Assembly (NCBI GenBank): GCA_016721505.1
Contig: JADKHX010000006.1
Coordinates: 277,970 to 341,969 of the forward strand
DNA length: 64,000 bases
Direction of reading: 5' to 3'
Source of the DNA: Rhodocyclaceae bacterium
Lineage (GTDB): Bacteria; Pseudomonadota; Gammaproteobacteria; Burkholderiales; Rhodocyclaceae
In this document: positions 1 to 9,244 of the stretch, piece by piece
Layout of the letters: every line of letters begins with the position of its first letter
Numbering within the stretch: the stretch's first letter is position 1
The notes under the pieces: model-generated
What the model was told of the DNA's origin: nothing
The model's database searches: none
What the model saw: only the letters and a program-made list of their open reading frames with translations
Made by a program: the position numbers and the translations under genes

Positions 1-245
1 TGGCAAACGGGCCATCTGGAGAAAAGAGCTGTTGGATAATAGTCATAAGTGGCGATGCGGGCGCGGCATGGTAGCACGGGGTTCGAGGTACCACGCGGCA
101 AATCACACAAACCACCAAGGCACAAGACCAAAGCGGCATTTCAGCCACAAAACCAAACCTAATTTGTGCAATTAGCGAGATCAGTTCGGATGTTATATTC
201 GTCCGGTGCGATTCTCTGCCCGCCCCTTTGCAGTTGACGAAGACA

Positions 246-3200
246 ATGAACCAATCGCCATCATCGATTATGTTTTCAATTGATTCAAAAATCCGCGACT
301 CCGGCCTAACCGGGGTAGCGGTCGGTTTCTTTTTTCTGTGGGCGTTATTCACCTTTGGCACTTGGTATAACTGCCGCAGCCAGACGAACTTCATCCTCAA
401 TGAAGTTAATCACGAAGCGGAACTTGCCACGCAAAGCAAAGCTGCGGAAATAGAAAGCCTGCTTAAAAATAGTTTCCACGCTGTGCGCACCATTTCGCGC
501 TTGCCCGGCATTCGCGCCGGCGAACCATACAGTCGCAGCTCGGCCACTGAAGATTTGGTCAAAGCCCGGCGTATTTCGGTCGCTGATTACGAATTATCGC
601 GCCGCTTATTCGCGGATCTCGTGTCGTCGGTAGCAATATCCAAACTCGATGTGGTCTATGACGGATTTAGGCCAGATAACGACCAGTTGCCATTCATCAG
701 CTTCGATTCGCATTCGGTGCGCCCACTTATGCATTTGGCAAAAAGCGACTCGGCGAACGCCCAAATGAGTCGAGTAAACCGAACTGATTTGATCGAATCA
801 GTTGGGGATGCCGACACGCATGGAGAGTATGCGGAATATGTCAGACAGCTAGCTTACTTTCGTAAGCATCAGGCAAGCGTGACTGAGAGCGCGCTCGATA
901 GGGTCGCACCCATCAATTCAGGCTTGATACCCACCAGCGACAACCTGCAATACAAGTCATCACTGCCGAGTGATAAACGCAATCTGATGGGCTTGAGTTT
1001 TTCTGTACCTATCTACGACGCTAACAGCCATCAGTTCAAAGGTATTGTGAGTACCGTGCTGCGCGCCAATGTTTTGGAGGCTGCGCTGATTGGATTGCCG
1101 TTCGTGCCAGTGAGCAAAGAAGAAAAGCAGCAATTGCAGGGGTCCAATAACGCGCTGCGTTTCAGTCGTTCGGCAAATTTTCTGTTGGAAGAGACACTCA
1201 CTGGCGTAAGAATCTTTGATCGACGCAACGCGCACTGGGTGATGGAGCTTGAAAAGCAAGACGCGCCAGCGTTTGAATATCAGGTCAAACTTGACTTACC
1301 CGGCCAACATACGTGGGTATTGCACAACTATGTGCCTCAGTCGGTAGTCGATCACAAAATCACCGTCACCCGTAGCAATGCGCTCGTGCAATTTGCCTTG
1401 CTCAGCTTTGCTTTAGCCCTGGTGTGGGCAACTTTACGCGCGATGATGAAACAACAAGCCGAGGCGACCAAGCGACACTTGGAATTGGCCGGTGAGCTGG
1501 GTAAAGCGTCAGACGAGCACGCTAAAACACGGCTTAAATTGCAGGCCACTTTGGACACCATCGCCGATCTTTTTTTCGAAGTCGGACCGGATGGTCGCTA
1601 CTACGATATTTATTCGCGCAGCCAGAGTTTGTTGGCCATGCCAGTCGAAAGTTATGTAGGCAAAACCATAAACGACACACTGCCGCCGGATGTGGCCAGC
1701 TTATGGCTGACAGCGCTAAGTGAGGCTAATGCACAGGGCGTTTCTACCGGCAAGCAATACCAATTGAGCTTGCCGCAGGGTAATCGCTGGTTCGAGCTTT
1801 CGGTATCGCGCAAGACGACTCAGCCTTCCGAAGAACCGCGCTTTATTTTGCTCGCCCATGACATCACAGCACGTCGCGAAGCCGAGGAAGGCTTGCGCCA
1901 ACGCGAGACGTTTTTCCGTTTGATTTCGGAGAACGTCGGCGACTACATTTCCGTCGTTAATCTCGATGGTAAAAATGTTTACACCAGCCCCGCCTACGAA
2001 CGATTTGTTGGCAATAGAGTGAAACTTCGCGGGGGCGATGCCTTCGAGCTGATTCACCCCGACGATCAAGACCGAGTTCGTAAAACTTTTGCAGCGACAG
2101 TAAGCACTGGTGACCAGCTCGAGGTCGAATATCGCCATGTCTGCGCCGATGGTAGTAGTCATCCGATGGAATGCCAAGGCACAGTCATTCGCAATGGCAA
2201 AGGAGATATTGACAGCGTGGTGCTGGTTTCGCGAGATATCACCGAGCGAAAAGCCAAAGATGTCGAAATTGAGAACCTTGCGTTTTACGATTCGCTAACC
2301 AATCTACCCAATCGCCGACTCTTGCTTGATCGCTTGCGCCAAGCCTTGGCGCGCCTCGCCCGAACCGATAGCAACGGTGCTTTGATGTTTATCGATCTGG
2401 ATAATTTCAAAGGTTTGAACGACACTCTAGGTCACGCCGTGGGCGATATTTTGCTGCAGCAAGTTGCAGCTCGACTGCTATTGTGTGTACGTGAAAACGA
2501 CACGGTCGCGCGTTTGGGAGGCGACGAGTTCGTGGTGATGCTCGAAGACCTTGATAAGGAACCGGTGGATGCGGCCAGCAAAGCCGAATTGATTGCTGAA
2601 AAAATCCACGCCACCTTAAACAAGCCCTACCTTCTGGGTGATTACGAACATACCAGCACGCCAAGTATCGGTGTCACCTTGTACGGCAAGCAAGCCGAAG
2701 ACATGGACGAAATACTCAAACGTGCCGACCTTGCGATGTATCAAGCCAAAACGGCGGGACGCAATGCGATACGTTTTTTTGACGCGGAAATGCGCGCTCG
2801 CGTACTGGCGCAAATCGCACTTGAAGCGGACATTCGTGACGGTTTGAATAAAGATCAATTTTTGCTTTATTACCAAGCGCAGATCGGCACTGATGGACGG
2901 ATCAGTGGCGCAGAGGCACTAATACGCTGGCAACACCCGATTCGTGGCCTGATACTACCGGCAGAATTTGTGAGCTTGGCTGAGGACTCCGGTTTAATTT
3001 TGCCACTGGGCAATGTGATTATGGAAATCGCCTGCAGGCAGCTGGCCGCTTGGGCATCCGAGCCAACCATGCGCGACCTCAGTCTCGCTGTTAATGTTAG
3101 TGCGCGCCAGTTCCTCTCGGTCAATTTCGTTGGTCAAGTGCTCGGTATTATTAAGCAGACGGGTGCGAATCCTGCGCACTTAAAACTTGAACTCACGGAA

Positions 3201-3578
3201 AGTCTGTTCGTTAGCAATGTCGACGAGATCATCGCGAAAATGAGTGCGCTACGCCGCATCGGTGTGAAATTTTCGCTTGATGATTTTGGCACTGGTTATT
3301 CGTCACTTTCGTACCTCAAACGCCTACCGCTGGACCAACTCAAAATCGATCAATCATTTGTCCGCGATTTGCTCACTGACGCCAACGATGTGGCCATCGC
3401 CCGAACCATAGTCGGCCTTGCCGAAAGTCTGGGTTTGTCAGTGATTGCCGAGGGTGTCGAAACCGAAGGCCAGCGCGAATGCCTCGCGCAACAAGGCTGC
3501 CATGCCTATCAAGGCTTTTTATTCAGCAAGCCATTGTCAATTGACGGTTTTGAGAATTTGGTGCGCCAGAAAGACTAA
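246..3578 (+). CDS. Membrane sensor GGDEF/EAL protein (cyclic di-GMP turnover)
   Basis: Likely makes and/or degrades cyclic di-GMP at the inner membrane in response to a periplasmic signal. Domains from the chosen start: membrane helix at about 21-40, a periplasmic dCache/CHASE-like region to about 375, second helix about 379-398, two PAS domains (about 436-545 and 557-670), GGDEF (about 678-838) and EAL (about 858-1105). The cyclase motif GGDEF (758-762) is intact and the EAL domain keeps EAL, ELTES and DDFGTGYSSL, so both activities are possible. The ATG at 246 was chosen; an in-frame TTG lies at 228, and neither has a strong ribosome site. The stop overlaps the convergent gene on the other strand by 4 bases. 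Domain calls are firm; the signal is unknown. Confidence 0.92.
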   Translation: MNQSPSSIMFSIDSKIRDSGLTGVAVGFFFLWALFTFGTWYNCRSQTNFILNEVNHEAELATQSKAAEIESLLKNSFHAVRTISRLPGIRAGEPYSRSSATEDLVKARRISVADYELSRRLFADLVSSVAISKLDVVYDGFRPDNDQLPFISFDSHSVRPLMHLAKSDSANAQMSRVNRTDLIESVGDADTHGEYAEYVRQLAYFRKHQASVTESALDRVAPINSGLIPTSDNLQYKSSLPSDKRNLMGLSFSVPIYDANSHQFKGIVSTVLRANVLEAALIGLPFVPVSKEEKQQLQGSNNALRFSRSANFLLEETLTGVRIFDRRNAHWVMELEKQDAPAFEYQVKLDLPGQHTWVLHNYVPQSVVDHKITVTRSNALVQFALLSFALALVWATLRAMMKQQAEATKRHLELAGELGKASDEHAKTRLKLQATLDTIADLFFEVGPDGRYYDIYSRSQSLLAMPVESYVGKTINDTLPPDVASLWLTALSEANAQGVSTGKQYQLSLPQGNRWFELSVSRKTTQPSEEPRFILLAHDITARREAEEGLRQRETFFRLISENVGDYISVVNLDGKNVYTSPAYERFVGNRVKLRGGDAFELIHPDDQDRVRKTFAATVSTGDQLEVEYRHVCADGSSHPMECQGTVIRNGKGDIDSVVLVSRDITERKAKDVEIENLAFYDSLTNLPNRRLLLDRLRQALARLARTDSNGALMFIDLDNFKGLNDTLGHAVGDILLQQVAARLLLCVRENDTVARLGGDEFVVMLEDLDKEPVDAASKAELIAEKIHATLNKPYLLGDYEHTSTPSIGVTLYGKQAEDMDEILKRADLAMYQAKTAGRNAIRFFDAEMRARVLAQIALEADIRDGLNKDQFLLYYQAQIGTDGRISGAEALIRWQHPIRGLILPAEFVSLAEDSGLILPLGNVIMEIACRQLAAWASEPTMRDLSLAVNVSARQFLSVNFVGQVLGIIKQTGANPAHLKLELTESLFVSNVDEIIAKMSALRRIGVKFSLDDFGTGYSSLSYLKRLPLDQLKIDQSFVRDLLTDANDVAIARTIVGLAESLGLSVIAEGVETEGQRECLAQQGCHAYQGFLFSKPLSIDGFENLVRQKD

Positions 3579-4150
3579 TGCGATGTTCGCGAGTACAGCG
3601 ACCATCCCAGCATGGCAAATCCAGCGCCCATCAAATAGTGCATTGCCTGTGTTGCACTGAAGGGCCCTAGAACGAATTCCGGCGCTTGACCGAGTGCCGC
3701 CACAAGCAACCCGGCAACGAAAAACAGCGCGCCGAAAATGCTGGCAGCCTGCTTTGAGCGACTCGCTGCAATCACCATCATCAGCACCGACACCACCGGC
3801 AAAATTTGTCGCCACAGCGCAAACCCTGATAGATGAATTGCGATACCAATGGCAACCAGCAAAAATAGCATGCGTGCTGCAGCTTTGTCGCGCTTGGCGG
3901 TCTCATCATCAGGCCAGCACAAAGCGATTGCCAATAAAGGGAACGCGGCGCTGGCCGCCACCAAACTAAAGAATCGATGCGGGCCGAGTGCGAAGTCAAT
4001 CGCTGAAAAGCGTAGCACCCCAAAGCTCGCTGCAATGGCAAACACGCCTGAAGATTGCGCCAGCGCCGGTCGTGTGCGCCAGTAGGTGGCGGCCAAAGTG
4101 CTACAGACGAGCGCGAGAATTAGATCAGATAATGCGTCCGCATTAATCAC
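3575..4150 (-). CDS. Small multi-pass membrane protein, unknown function
   Basis: A 191-residue, strongly hydrophobic protein with about six predicted membrane helices separated by short loops; one charged loop (DDETAKRDKAAAR) sits near the middle. I do not recognise a family. Its ATG overlaps the stop codon of the upstream sterol-desaturase-type gene by 4 bases, so the two are almost certainly co-transcribed and translationally coupled, which hints at a shared role in membrane lipid chemistry (inference). Its 3' end overlaps the convergent GGDEF/EAL gene by 4 bases. Confidence 0.8.
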   Translation of the reverse strand: MINADALSDLILALVCSTLAATYWRTRPALAQSSGVFAIAASFGVLRFSAIDFALGPHRFFSLVAASAAFPLLAIALCWPDDETAKRDKAAARMLFLLVAIGIAIHLSGFALWRQILPVVSVLMMVIAASRSKQAASIFGALFFVAGLLVAALGQAPEFVLGPFSATQAMHYLMGAGFAMLGWSLYSRTSH

Positions 4151-5397
4151 AGCGTGTTACCAGCACCAACTGGCGAGCGTTCAATTCGCTGCTGTGCCAG
4201 CCATACCAAACTCGCCAATGAAAACATGGCCAGCGCAACACGCAGAATCACCGGTGCGTCAAAACCGAACCAATCCGGCATCGTGACAAACGCGATGCCA
4301 ATCAACAGTAGCCGAAGCATCTCAAACCTTTGCGCGATCTGTCGCCCTTCCAACAACAGGCCGACACATACTGTCGTCGCAATGATCAACAGCACATACA
4401 ACACCGCTAGCAGCGGCGCAGCCTTCACATCCATCGCCAATATTTGCACTACGCAAGGCACCACCAATGTGTATTGAATTGCCGCGTACCAACGCATAGC
4501 GCTCGAGGTTTTGCAGTCGTAATTGACAAAGGTCGCCGTATCAAAATGCGCCAATGGTGCATCAGTCCAACCCCCGGGCGGCGCTAGCCACACACCGAGC
4601 TTGGCGCGCCAGCCAACGGCTTGCACCGACTCGCGCCACAAATCATTGTAGTAATGCAAATTGCCCCACACGGGGTTGAAACTTTGCAGAGGCTTACGTA
4701 TTCCGTAAATGATTTTTTCACCTTCACGCTCGTCAGCAAAAGTTCCGAATAGGCGATCCCACAAAATCAAAATGCCGCCGTAATTTTTATCGATGCAGTA
4801 GTCGTTTTGACCGTGATGCACACGATGATTTGAAGGCGTGACAAAGACGCGATCCAGCCAACCCAAGCGCCCGATCAGTTCGGTGTGCACCCAATATTGA
4901 TAGAGCAAATCAATCACCGCCACCGTAAAAAACAGCGTCGGCGGCACGCCAATAACGGCCATCGGCAAATAAAACACCCATCCGAAAAAACGCCCCGTCG
5001 AAGTCTGCCGCAACGCCGTCGCGAGGTTGTAATACTCTGAGGAATGATGCACCACATGCGCTGCCCAAAGCACATTCATCTCGTGCCCCATGCGGTGTTG
5101 CCAGTAATAACAAAAATCGTAGGCGAGCAAAGCCAGCACGAAAATCAGCCACGAATCCGCAGGCAATTCGGTCGCATGAAAATTTGTATAAACCAAAGCG
5201 TAAGTACCGAGCCCCGCGAGCTTCCACAGCACGCCAGTGACTTCACTAATCACGCCGTGATGCAAACTGGTTAGCGCATCGGGAATGTCATACACCGCCA
5301 AGCCACGCCGCCGCGCCAAGCCAGCCTCAATGAGCACGGTCAACATGAATACAGGAATGGCGTAGATGATGGGATTCACAATAGCTTTTTTCGACAC
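4147..5397 (-). CDS. Sterol desaturase / fatty acid hydroxylase superfamily protein
   Basis: Integral membrane non-haem diiron oxygenase family that hydroxylates or desaturates lipids. The histidine clusters are visible: HRMGH (HX3H), HVVHHS (HX2HH) and HRVHH (HX2HH), set between hydrophobic helices. A further hydrophobic C-terminal part of about 130 residues follows. The start is uncertain: the frame opens with TTG at 5412; GTG at 5397 or 5379 (MNPIIYAIPVF) is more plausible. The last codons (S-P-V-G-A-G-N-T-L-stop) are made entirely by a copy of the dispersed repeat described here, so the native C-terminus may have been altered. The stop overlaps the next gene by 4 bases. The actual substrate cannot be told. 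Confidence 0.88.
   Translation of the reverse strand: MSKKAIVNPIIYAIPVFMLTVLIEAGLARRRGLAVYDIPDALTSLHHGVISEVTGVLWKLAGLGTYALVYTNFHATELPADSWLIFVLALLAYDFCYYWQHRMGHEMNVLWAAHVVHHSSEYYNLATALRQTSTGRFFGWVFYLPMAVIGVPPTLFFTVAVIDLLYQYWVHTELIGRLGWLDRVFVTPSNHRVHHGQNDYCIDKNYGGILILWDRLFGTFADEREGEKIIYGIRKPLQSFNPVWGNLHYYNDLWRESVQAVGWRAKLGVWLAPPGGWTDAPLAHFDTATFVNYDCKTSSAMRWYAAIQYTLVVPCVVQILAMDVKAAPLLAVLYVLLIIATTVCVGLLLEGRQIAQRFEMLRLLLIGIAFVTMPDWFGFDAPVILRVALAMFSLASLVWLAQQRIERSPVGAGNTL
4151..4178 (+). repeat. Dispersed repeat copy a, at the 3' end of the sterol desaturase gene
   Basis: GCGTGTTA followed by CCAGCACCAACTGGCGA. It is read on the minus strand as the last nine residues and the stop codon of the sterol-desaturase-type gene and abuts the start of the next gene. 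The core CCAG-CACCAA-CTGG can pair as a short hairpin. Confidence 0.88.
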
Positions 5398-5563
5398 GTT
5401 ATTGCAACACAAGAATATTAGCGCAGGCCAGGTGAATGCACTGAACTACAAGGCAAAATGCTAAATGCGGTCAACCAGTGAGTTGAAGCGACTCTGCAAT
5501 TGTGTTGAATGACAATGCATAAAGAACAAGTAATTTCATCGCAGTAATTTTTAAGGTTAGCGC

Positions 5564-6442
5564 ATGTCTGATCGATTTTTGTTTTGGATGCCCACTCTGA
5601 TTTGGGCGACGACGTGGCATGTCATTCTGTATGAAATCGGGGAGGTTCCGGCGCTCTATTCAGTAGCAATGCGCTTCGCGCTAGCCGCCGTAATGCTGTT
5701 CGCAATCGCCGGTTGGCGCGGCGAGTCATTGCAGGTGAGCAAGAATGTACACCCCTGGCTGGCGCTGACCGGCGCACTGCAATACGGATTAAATTATGTC
5801 GGCACCTATGAATCCGAACGCTACTTGCCATCGGGTCTGGTTGCTGTGTTGTTCTCATTGATGATATTCACCAACGCCATCGGCGGCGCATTATTTCTCG
5901 CCCAACCCATAGCGCGCCGCATCGCGATAGGTGGCTGTATGGGAGTCACTGGCGTAGCACTGATTTTCTGGCCGGACATTACCGCTGCTGGTGCCAACCC
6001 CAATGCATGGCTAGGCATAGGTCTGGGCTTGATGGCGGTGACATTCGCATCACTAGGCAACATCTTGACGCTCAGGATTTCGCGCGAAGGCATGGCGCTG
6101 GTGCCACTGCTGGCGTGGTCCATGGCCTACGGCGCGCTGGTGGTTTTGTTGATTGCTTGGGTCAGCGGCGTGCCCTTTGTAGCCGACCCACGCCCCAGTT
6201 ATTGGATAGCGATGATCTACCTGAGCGCCTTCGGTTCAGTTGCTGCCTTCCTGCTGTATTTCAAACTCGCCCAACGGCAAGGCCCGGCCCGCGCCGGTCT
6301 GATGGGTATGGTGATTCCGGTCATCGCGTTGGGTGTTTCGGCAGTGCTTGAAGACTGGCGGCCGACGCCGATTGCCGGGCTGGGGATAGCGCTTTGTTTG
6401 GGTGGGCTGTGGAGTGCGACTAGGCGAGCTGCGGCGAACTAG
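5564..6442 (+). CDS. DMT superfamily (EamA) transporter
   Basis: A 292-residue inner membrane protein with the ten-helix, two-EamA-repeat layout of drug/metabolite exporters. It opens with the typical PTLIWATTWHVI helix and carries the mid-protein WLGIGLGLMAVTFASLGNIL segment that begins the second repeat. The ATG at 5564 is preceded by TAAGGTTAGCGC, a weak ribosome site. It stands alone, divergent from the sterol-desaturase operon across about 165 bases. Such proteins export metabolites or amino acids; no substrate can be assigned. Confidence 0.9.
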   Translation: MSDRFLFWMPTLIWATTWHVILYEIGEVPALYSVAMRFALAAVMLFAIAGWRGESLQVSKNVHPWLALTGALQYGLNYVGTYESERYLPSGLVAVLFSLMIFTNAIGGALFLAQPIARRIAIGGCMGVTGVALIFWPDITAAGANPNAWLGIGLGLMAVTFASLGNILTLRISREGMALVPLLAWSMAYGALVVLLIAWVSGVPFVADPRPSYWIAMIYLSAFGSVAAFLLYFKLAQRQGPARAGLMGMVIPVIALGVSAVLEDWRPTPIAGLGIALCLGGLWSATRRAAAN

Positions 6443-6449
6443 TCAGGCA

Positions 6450-6501
6450 GACGGCGTGTGGCCGGTGAACGGGCCATTCCATCGCCAGCACCAACTGACG
6501 A
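6450..6501 (+). repeat. Dispersed repeat copy b, split by a 23-base insert
   Basis: The left block GACGGCGTGT (6450-6459) and the right block CGCCAGCACCAACTGACGA (6483-6501) are both present, but 23 bases containing GGCC...GGCC arms separate them. It lies in the short gap after the EamA gene. It shows that the element has two separable halves. Confidence 0.8.
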
Positions 6502-6588
6502 CTTTGCGCTTTGAGCGGTGTCGAGGAATATCTAGGGCGACCTGAAGCACCTGGTTGAGCAAACGTGAATTCGGTATAAGCTAGATAA

Positions 6589-7587
6589 ATGCCAGACATT
6601 CAAGAACGCTTCCGACTGAAACTCGCGTGGTGGGTCGTGCTGCCCTGGCTGATTTGCGCTGCACTTTCAGCTCTCGGTTCGTGGGCTTACCTGCTGAAGA
6701 CCTGGGAAGAGCACAATTTTCGGCGCGACGGCAAGACGACAGAAGCGCAGGTCATTTCATGCACTGACAAGCGGTCCAGAAAATCGCACTACTATTGCGA
6801 TTACCGCTTCAGCCTGACCGACTCAAATACCGGGAACACTGTGAACTACTTTGGCGATGGAGAAATGATCGACCGGAATTATTCACGTGCAAAAGCGGGC
6901 GAGTCGGTAGTCGTTGTCTACGACCCTTCGGTACCATCGGAGAACCGACCACGCGAGTACGAACCTTACATGCAGTTTGGCGGCGCTTTAATTTTGGCGG
7001 CCTTCAGCCTTTGGCTATTCTGGTACCTATGCCGCGACCTGTTGCGCTACTGGCAGTATCAGAAGGAATCCAGTGAACCCATCGATTGGTCGTCAATTTC
7101 TGGTTCGCGACGCACCCCCGAAGAAACACAAAACCATACGGTATTAAATCTCGCGAATTTGAGAAATGGTTCTGCCTTGATTGACTCTTGGTGGTTAGCA
7201 GCTTTTAGCTCACCAACGGGGGGCGCGGCGCCGGCGGGTTGGCCGGGGGGGGGGGGGCGGGGGCGCGGGGGCGCGCGGGGGGGGGGGCACGGGGGGGGGG
7301 GGCGCGGGGGCGGGGGGGGGGGGGGGGGGCGGGGGGGGGGGGGGGGGGGGGGGGCGCGGGGGGGAAGAGGTTCGCGGGGGGGGGGGGGGGGGGGGCCGGG
7401 GGGGGGGGGGGGGGGGGGGGGGGGGCGGCGGCGGGGGCGGGGCGCGGGGGGGGGGGGGGGCGGGGGCGGCGGGCGGGGGGGCGGCGGGGGGGGGGGGCGG
7501 GCCGGGCGGCCCGGCGGCACGGGGCGGCGCAGGGCGGGGCGGGCCCGGCGGGCCGGGGGCCGGGCGGCGGCCGCGGTTGAAACGTAA
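6589..7587 (+). CDS. DUF3592 membrane protein, 3' end lost in a G-run
   Basis: The first roughly 200 residues look real: a helix near 15-36, then a soluble part with GKTTEAQVISC, CDYRFSL and GESVVVVYDPS-PSENRP, which is the usual pattern of DUF3592 proteins, then a second helix around 125-145. This family is widespread in bacterial membranes and has no established function. From about base 7218 the frame enters an almost pure G tract and codes only Gly/Arg/Ala, which is not believable protein. The true stop is unknown; a natural protein would probably end near residue 205. A copy of the dispersed repeat follows the tract. Confidence 0.7.
   Translation: MPDIQERFRLKLAWWVVLPWLICAALSALGSWAYLLKTWEEHNFRRDGKTTEAQVISCTDKRSRKSHYYCDYRFSLTDSNTGNTVNYFGDGEMIDRNYSRAKAGESVVVVYDPSVPSENRPREYEPYMQFGGALILAAFSLWLFWYLCRDLLRYWQYQKESSEPIDWSSISGSRRTPEETQNHTVLNLANLRNGSALIDSWWLAAFSSPTGGAAPAGWPGGGGRGRGGARGGGHGGGGRGGGGGGGGRGGGGGGGARGGRGSRGGGGGGPGGGGGGGGGRRRGRGAGGGGGGGGGRGGGGGGGRAGRPGGTGRRRAGRARRAGGRAAAAVET
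7218..7580. other. Near-homopolymeric G tract (probable sequence artefact)
   Basis: About 360 bases that are nearly all G with scattered C and very few A or T. Every frame through it is open on both strands, which explains the Gly-rich and Pro-rich frames here; none has domain content. The flanking sequence is ordinary. It most resembles dark-cycle G calls or a failed consensus, though a genuine extreme G-quadruplex tract cannot be excluded. It truncates the DUF3592 gene on its left. Confidence 0.75.
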
Positions 7588-7607
7588 AGAACCGCCGCGC
7601 CTAATTT

Positions 7608-7630
7608 GCGGCGTCAGCACCAACTGGCGA
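7608..7630 (+). repeat. Dispersed repeat copy c, beside the G tract
   Basis: GCGGCG then TCAGCACCAACTGGCGA, lacking the TGT of the left block. It lies 28 bases right of the G tract and 27 bases before the 3' end of the lipoprotein gene. Confidence 0.8.
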
Positions 7631-7656
7631 ATTAAATGTCAATCAGGGCGTGCCGG

Positions 7657-8280
7657 TCACCACCTTGATACGTCGCTCACGTGCGCGCTTCTGCATCGCC
7701 GGGCTTTGTGCTGCGCTTGCACCCCCAACCATGCCAATAGCGATCGTCGCCAGCCTTCGGCAGACGCGGTTTCGGTAGCCAAACTTATCCCTTGCGGAGT
7801 CACCTGTCCGTAGCGAAACAGCAGCCCGGCGGCAATCATGCGGGATACAGGGTCGGCTATCTCTGCCAGTGTTGTCGGATCTGTCGGCGCTGTCAGTAGC
7901 TTGTGGTATTGCTTGGGCAACTGCGCGCTGTCGAGTTGCGTCCACCGTCCGGCCAGTAATTCTGCGTAGGCTCGTTCTGCCGGGCCGGCGTCTTGCGCCA
8001 ACGCTTGGTAGCCTGGGCAATCGTCAAATTCCAAACTCGCCACACGTGCCGCACAGCGCACCAGTTCGGCACGCGCCAGCAGGTCGAGGCGACCAGTGCG
8101 CGCGATCTCTGCGCGGGCGCGGATGAAGTCGCGTTCGGCTAGACGGCTATCGCCAGATAAATAAGCACTGGTGGAATAATTGAGCGCGCTGCGCGCATTG
8201 GCTTGCCACGCAGGCGGCGGGGGACTGCTGGCGCAGGCGGTCAAGAGGCTAAAGCCTATCAAGAGTGCTATGCGCCTCAT
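7657..8280 (-). CDS. Lipoprotein of the MCE transport operon, unknown function
   Basis: Starts at the ATG overlapping the end of the MCE gene by 4 bases. The N-terminus is a lipoprotein signal (MRRIALLIGFSLLTAC, lipobox LTAC). The rest is helical with TPR-like features (ANARSALNYSTSAYL, RDFIRARAEIARTGR). Position suggests an accessory outer-membrane-linked lipoprotein of the lipid transporter (inference). The C-terminus is doubtful: after WLGVQAQ the frame gives HKARRCRSAHVSDVSRW, whereas a one-base insertion would give SPAMQKRARERRIKVVTGTP ending at 7643, which looks more natural. That would be a single missing base near 7700. Confidence 0.75.
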   Translation of the reverse strand: MRRIALLIGFSLLTACASSPPPPAWQANARSALNYSTSAYLSGDSRLAERDFIRARAEIARTGRLDLLARAELVRCAARVASLEFDDCPGYQALAQDAGPAERAYAELLAGRWTQLDSAQLPKQYHKLLTAPTDPTTLAEIADPVSRMIAAGLLFRYGQVTPQGISLATETASAEGWRRSLLAWLGVQAQHKARRCRSAHVSDVSRW

Positions 8281-9228
8281 GGCAGCTTCAACTCCGCATC
8301 GCGCGCGAACGGCCATTTGCGATTGACCTCGTCGATCAGGTGTGACACTTTGCTCAGACTGGCATCGACATCTGCGCGCAATGCGCCGAGATCTGTCGTC
8401 GCCACTTTGGCATTGGCGCTCACCACTTGAAGATCGGCAAGGATGGCATCGACTTTTTTCAGGTTGGCACTGGCGTCCACCAGTGCGCCGTTTAGGTGAC
8501 GGATCGCCTCCTGCGAGGAGTCCATCACGCCGCCACTGCCGAACACACGCGCGTCGGTCTTGGCCAGCAGCGCATTGGTGCTATCCAGCGTTTGGATTAT
8601 TTTCTTGGCATGGCCGTCGCTGCCCAATGCGACTCCCATTGCGCCGTAGGGTCCCTGCATGCGTTCGGTAAGGTTCTTGACGTTGGCGAGGCTGGCGTTG
8701 AGGCTGGAATTTTCTGCGGTGATGCGCTCGAGATTAGTCACCAGAGTATTCAAGTTGGAAATCATGCCCGGAATTTCGCTTGTGATATCGCCGATCAGCA
8801 CGGGCGCTCGGCGCCATCGGGCAAGGCCGGTCGTCCAACAGCCCGGTGTAGGCACGCAATTTTGTTCCGCCGACCAGACCATGAACCATGATGAATACGC
8901 TGGTGGTGCGCAGCCAGCGCGCGTCCTTTTGTGGCAACTCAATCAGGATGCGCGCCTTGCCGTCATCACCGAGATCGACGCGGCGCACGCGACCGATGGG
9001 AAAGCCTGCATAGTTCAAGTCCATGCCGACGATGACTCCTTCGGAATTTTCGGCGACAAGCACCAGTCGCTGCGTATTTTCAAACGCCCCACGGGCATAC
9101 AACACATAAGCGACAAAGCCGCCGACCAGAACAAATAGCAATAACAGCAGCAGCTTCGCCTTGAGTTCAGCATGTGCCACATGCGGCATGCGGATATCGG
9201 GCGGGGTTAGTGGCGATTCAGGAGTCAT
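8277..9228 (-). pseudogene. MlaD/MCE-domain lipid-binding protein, frameshifted
   Basis: Periplasmic substrate-binding protein of an Mla-type phospholipid or lipophile ABC transporter. The N-terminal part (from 9228, MTPESPLTPPD) has one membrane helix (LKAKLLLLLLFVLVGGFVAYVLY) and the MCE domain (GVIVGMDLNYAGFPIGRVRRV). The C-terminal part, in another frame, is a long helical region (MISNLNTLVTNLERITAENSS). The frame is broken twice, near 8830 and near 8801; between them a third frame reads PALPDGAERP. One missing C and one missing G restore one frame of 318 codons. This is either sequencing error in homopolymers or a young pseudogene. It begins 17 bases after the permease stop. Confidence 0.85.
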
Positions 9229-9244
9229 TGGTTTTTGGCGTGCT

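Noticed and set aside
7059..7623. Long Pro-rich and Gly-rich frames on both strands
   Set aside because: They are by-products of the G tract, which has almost no stop codons in any frame; there is no domain or ribosome site.
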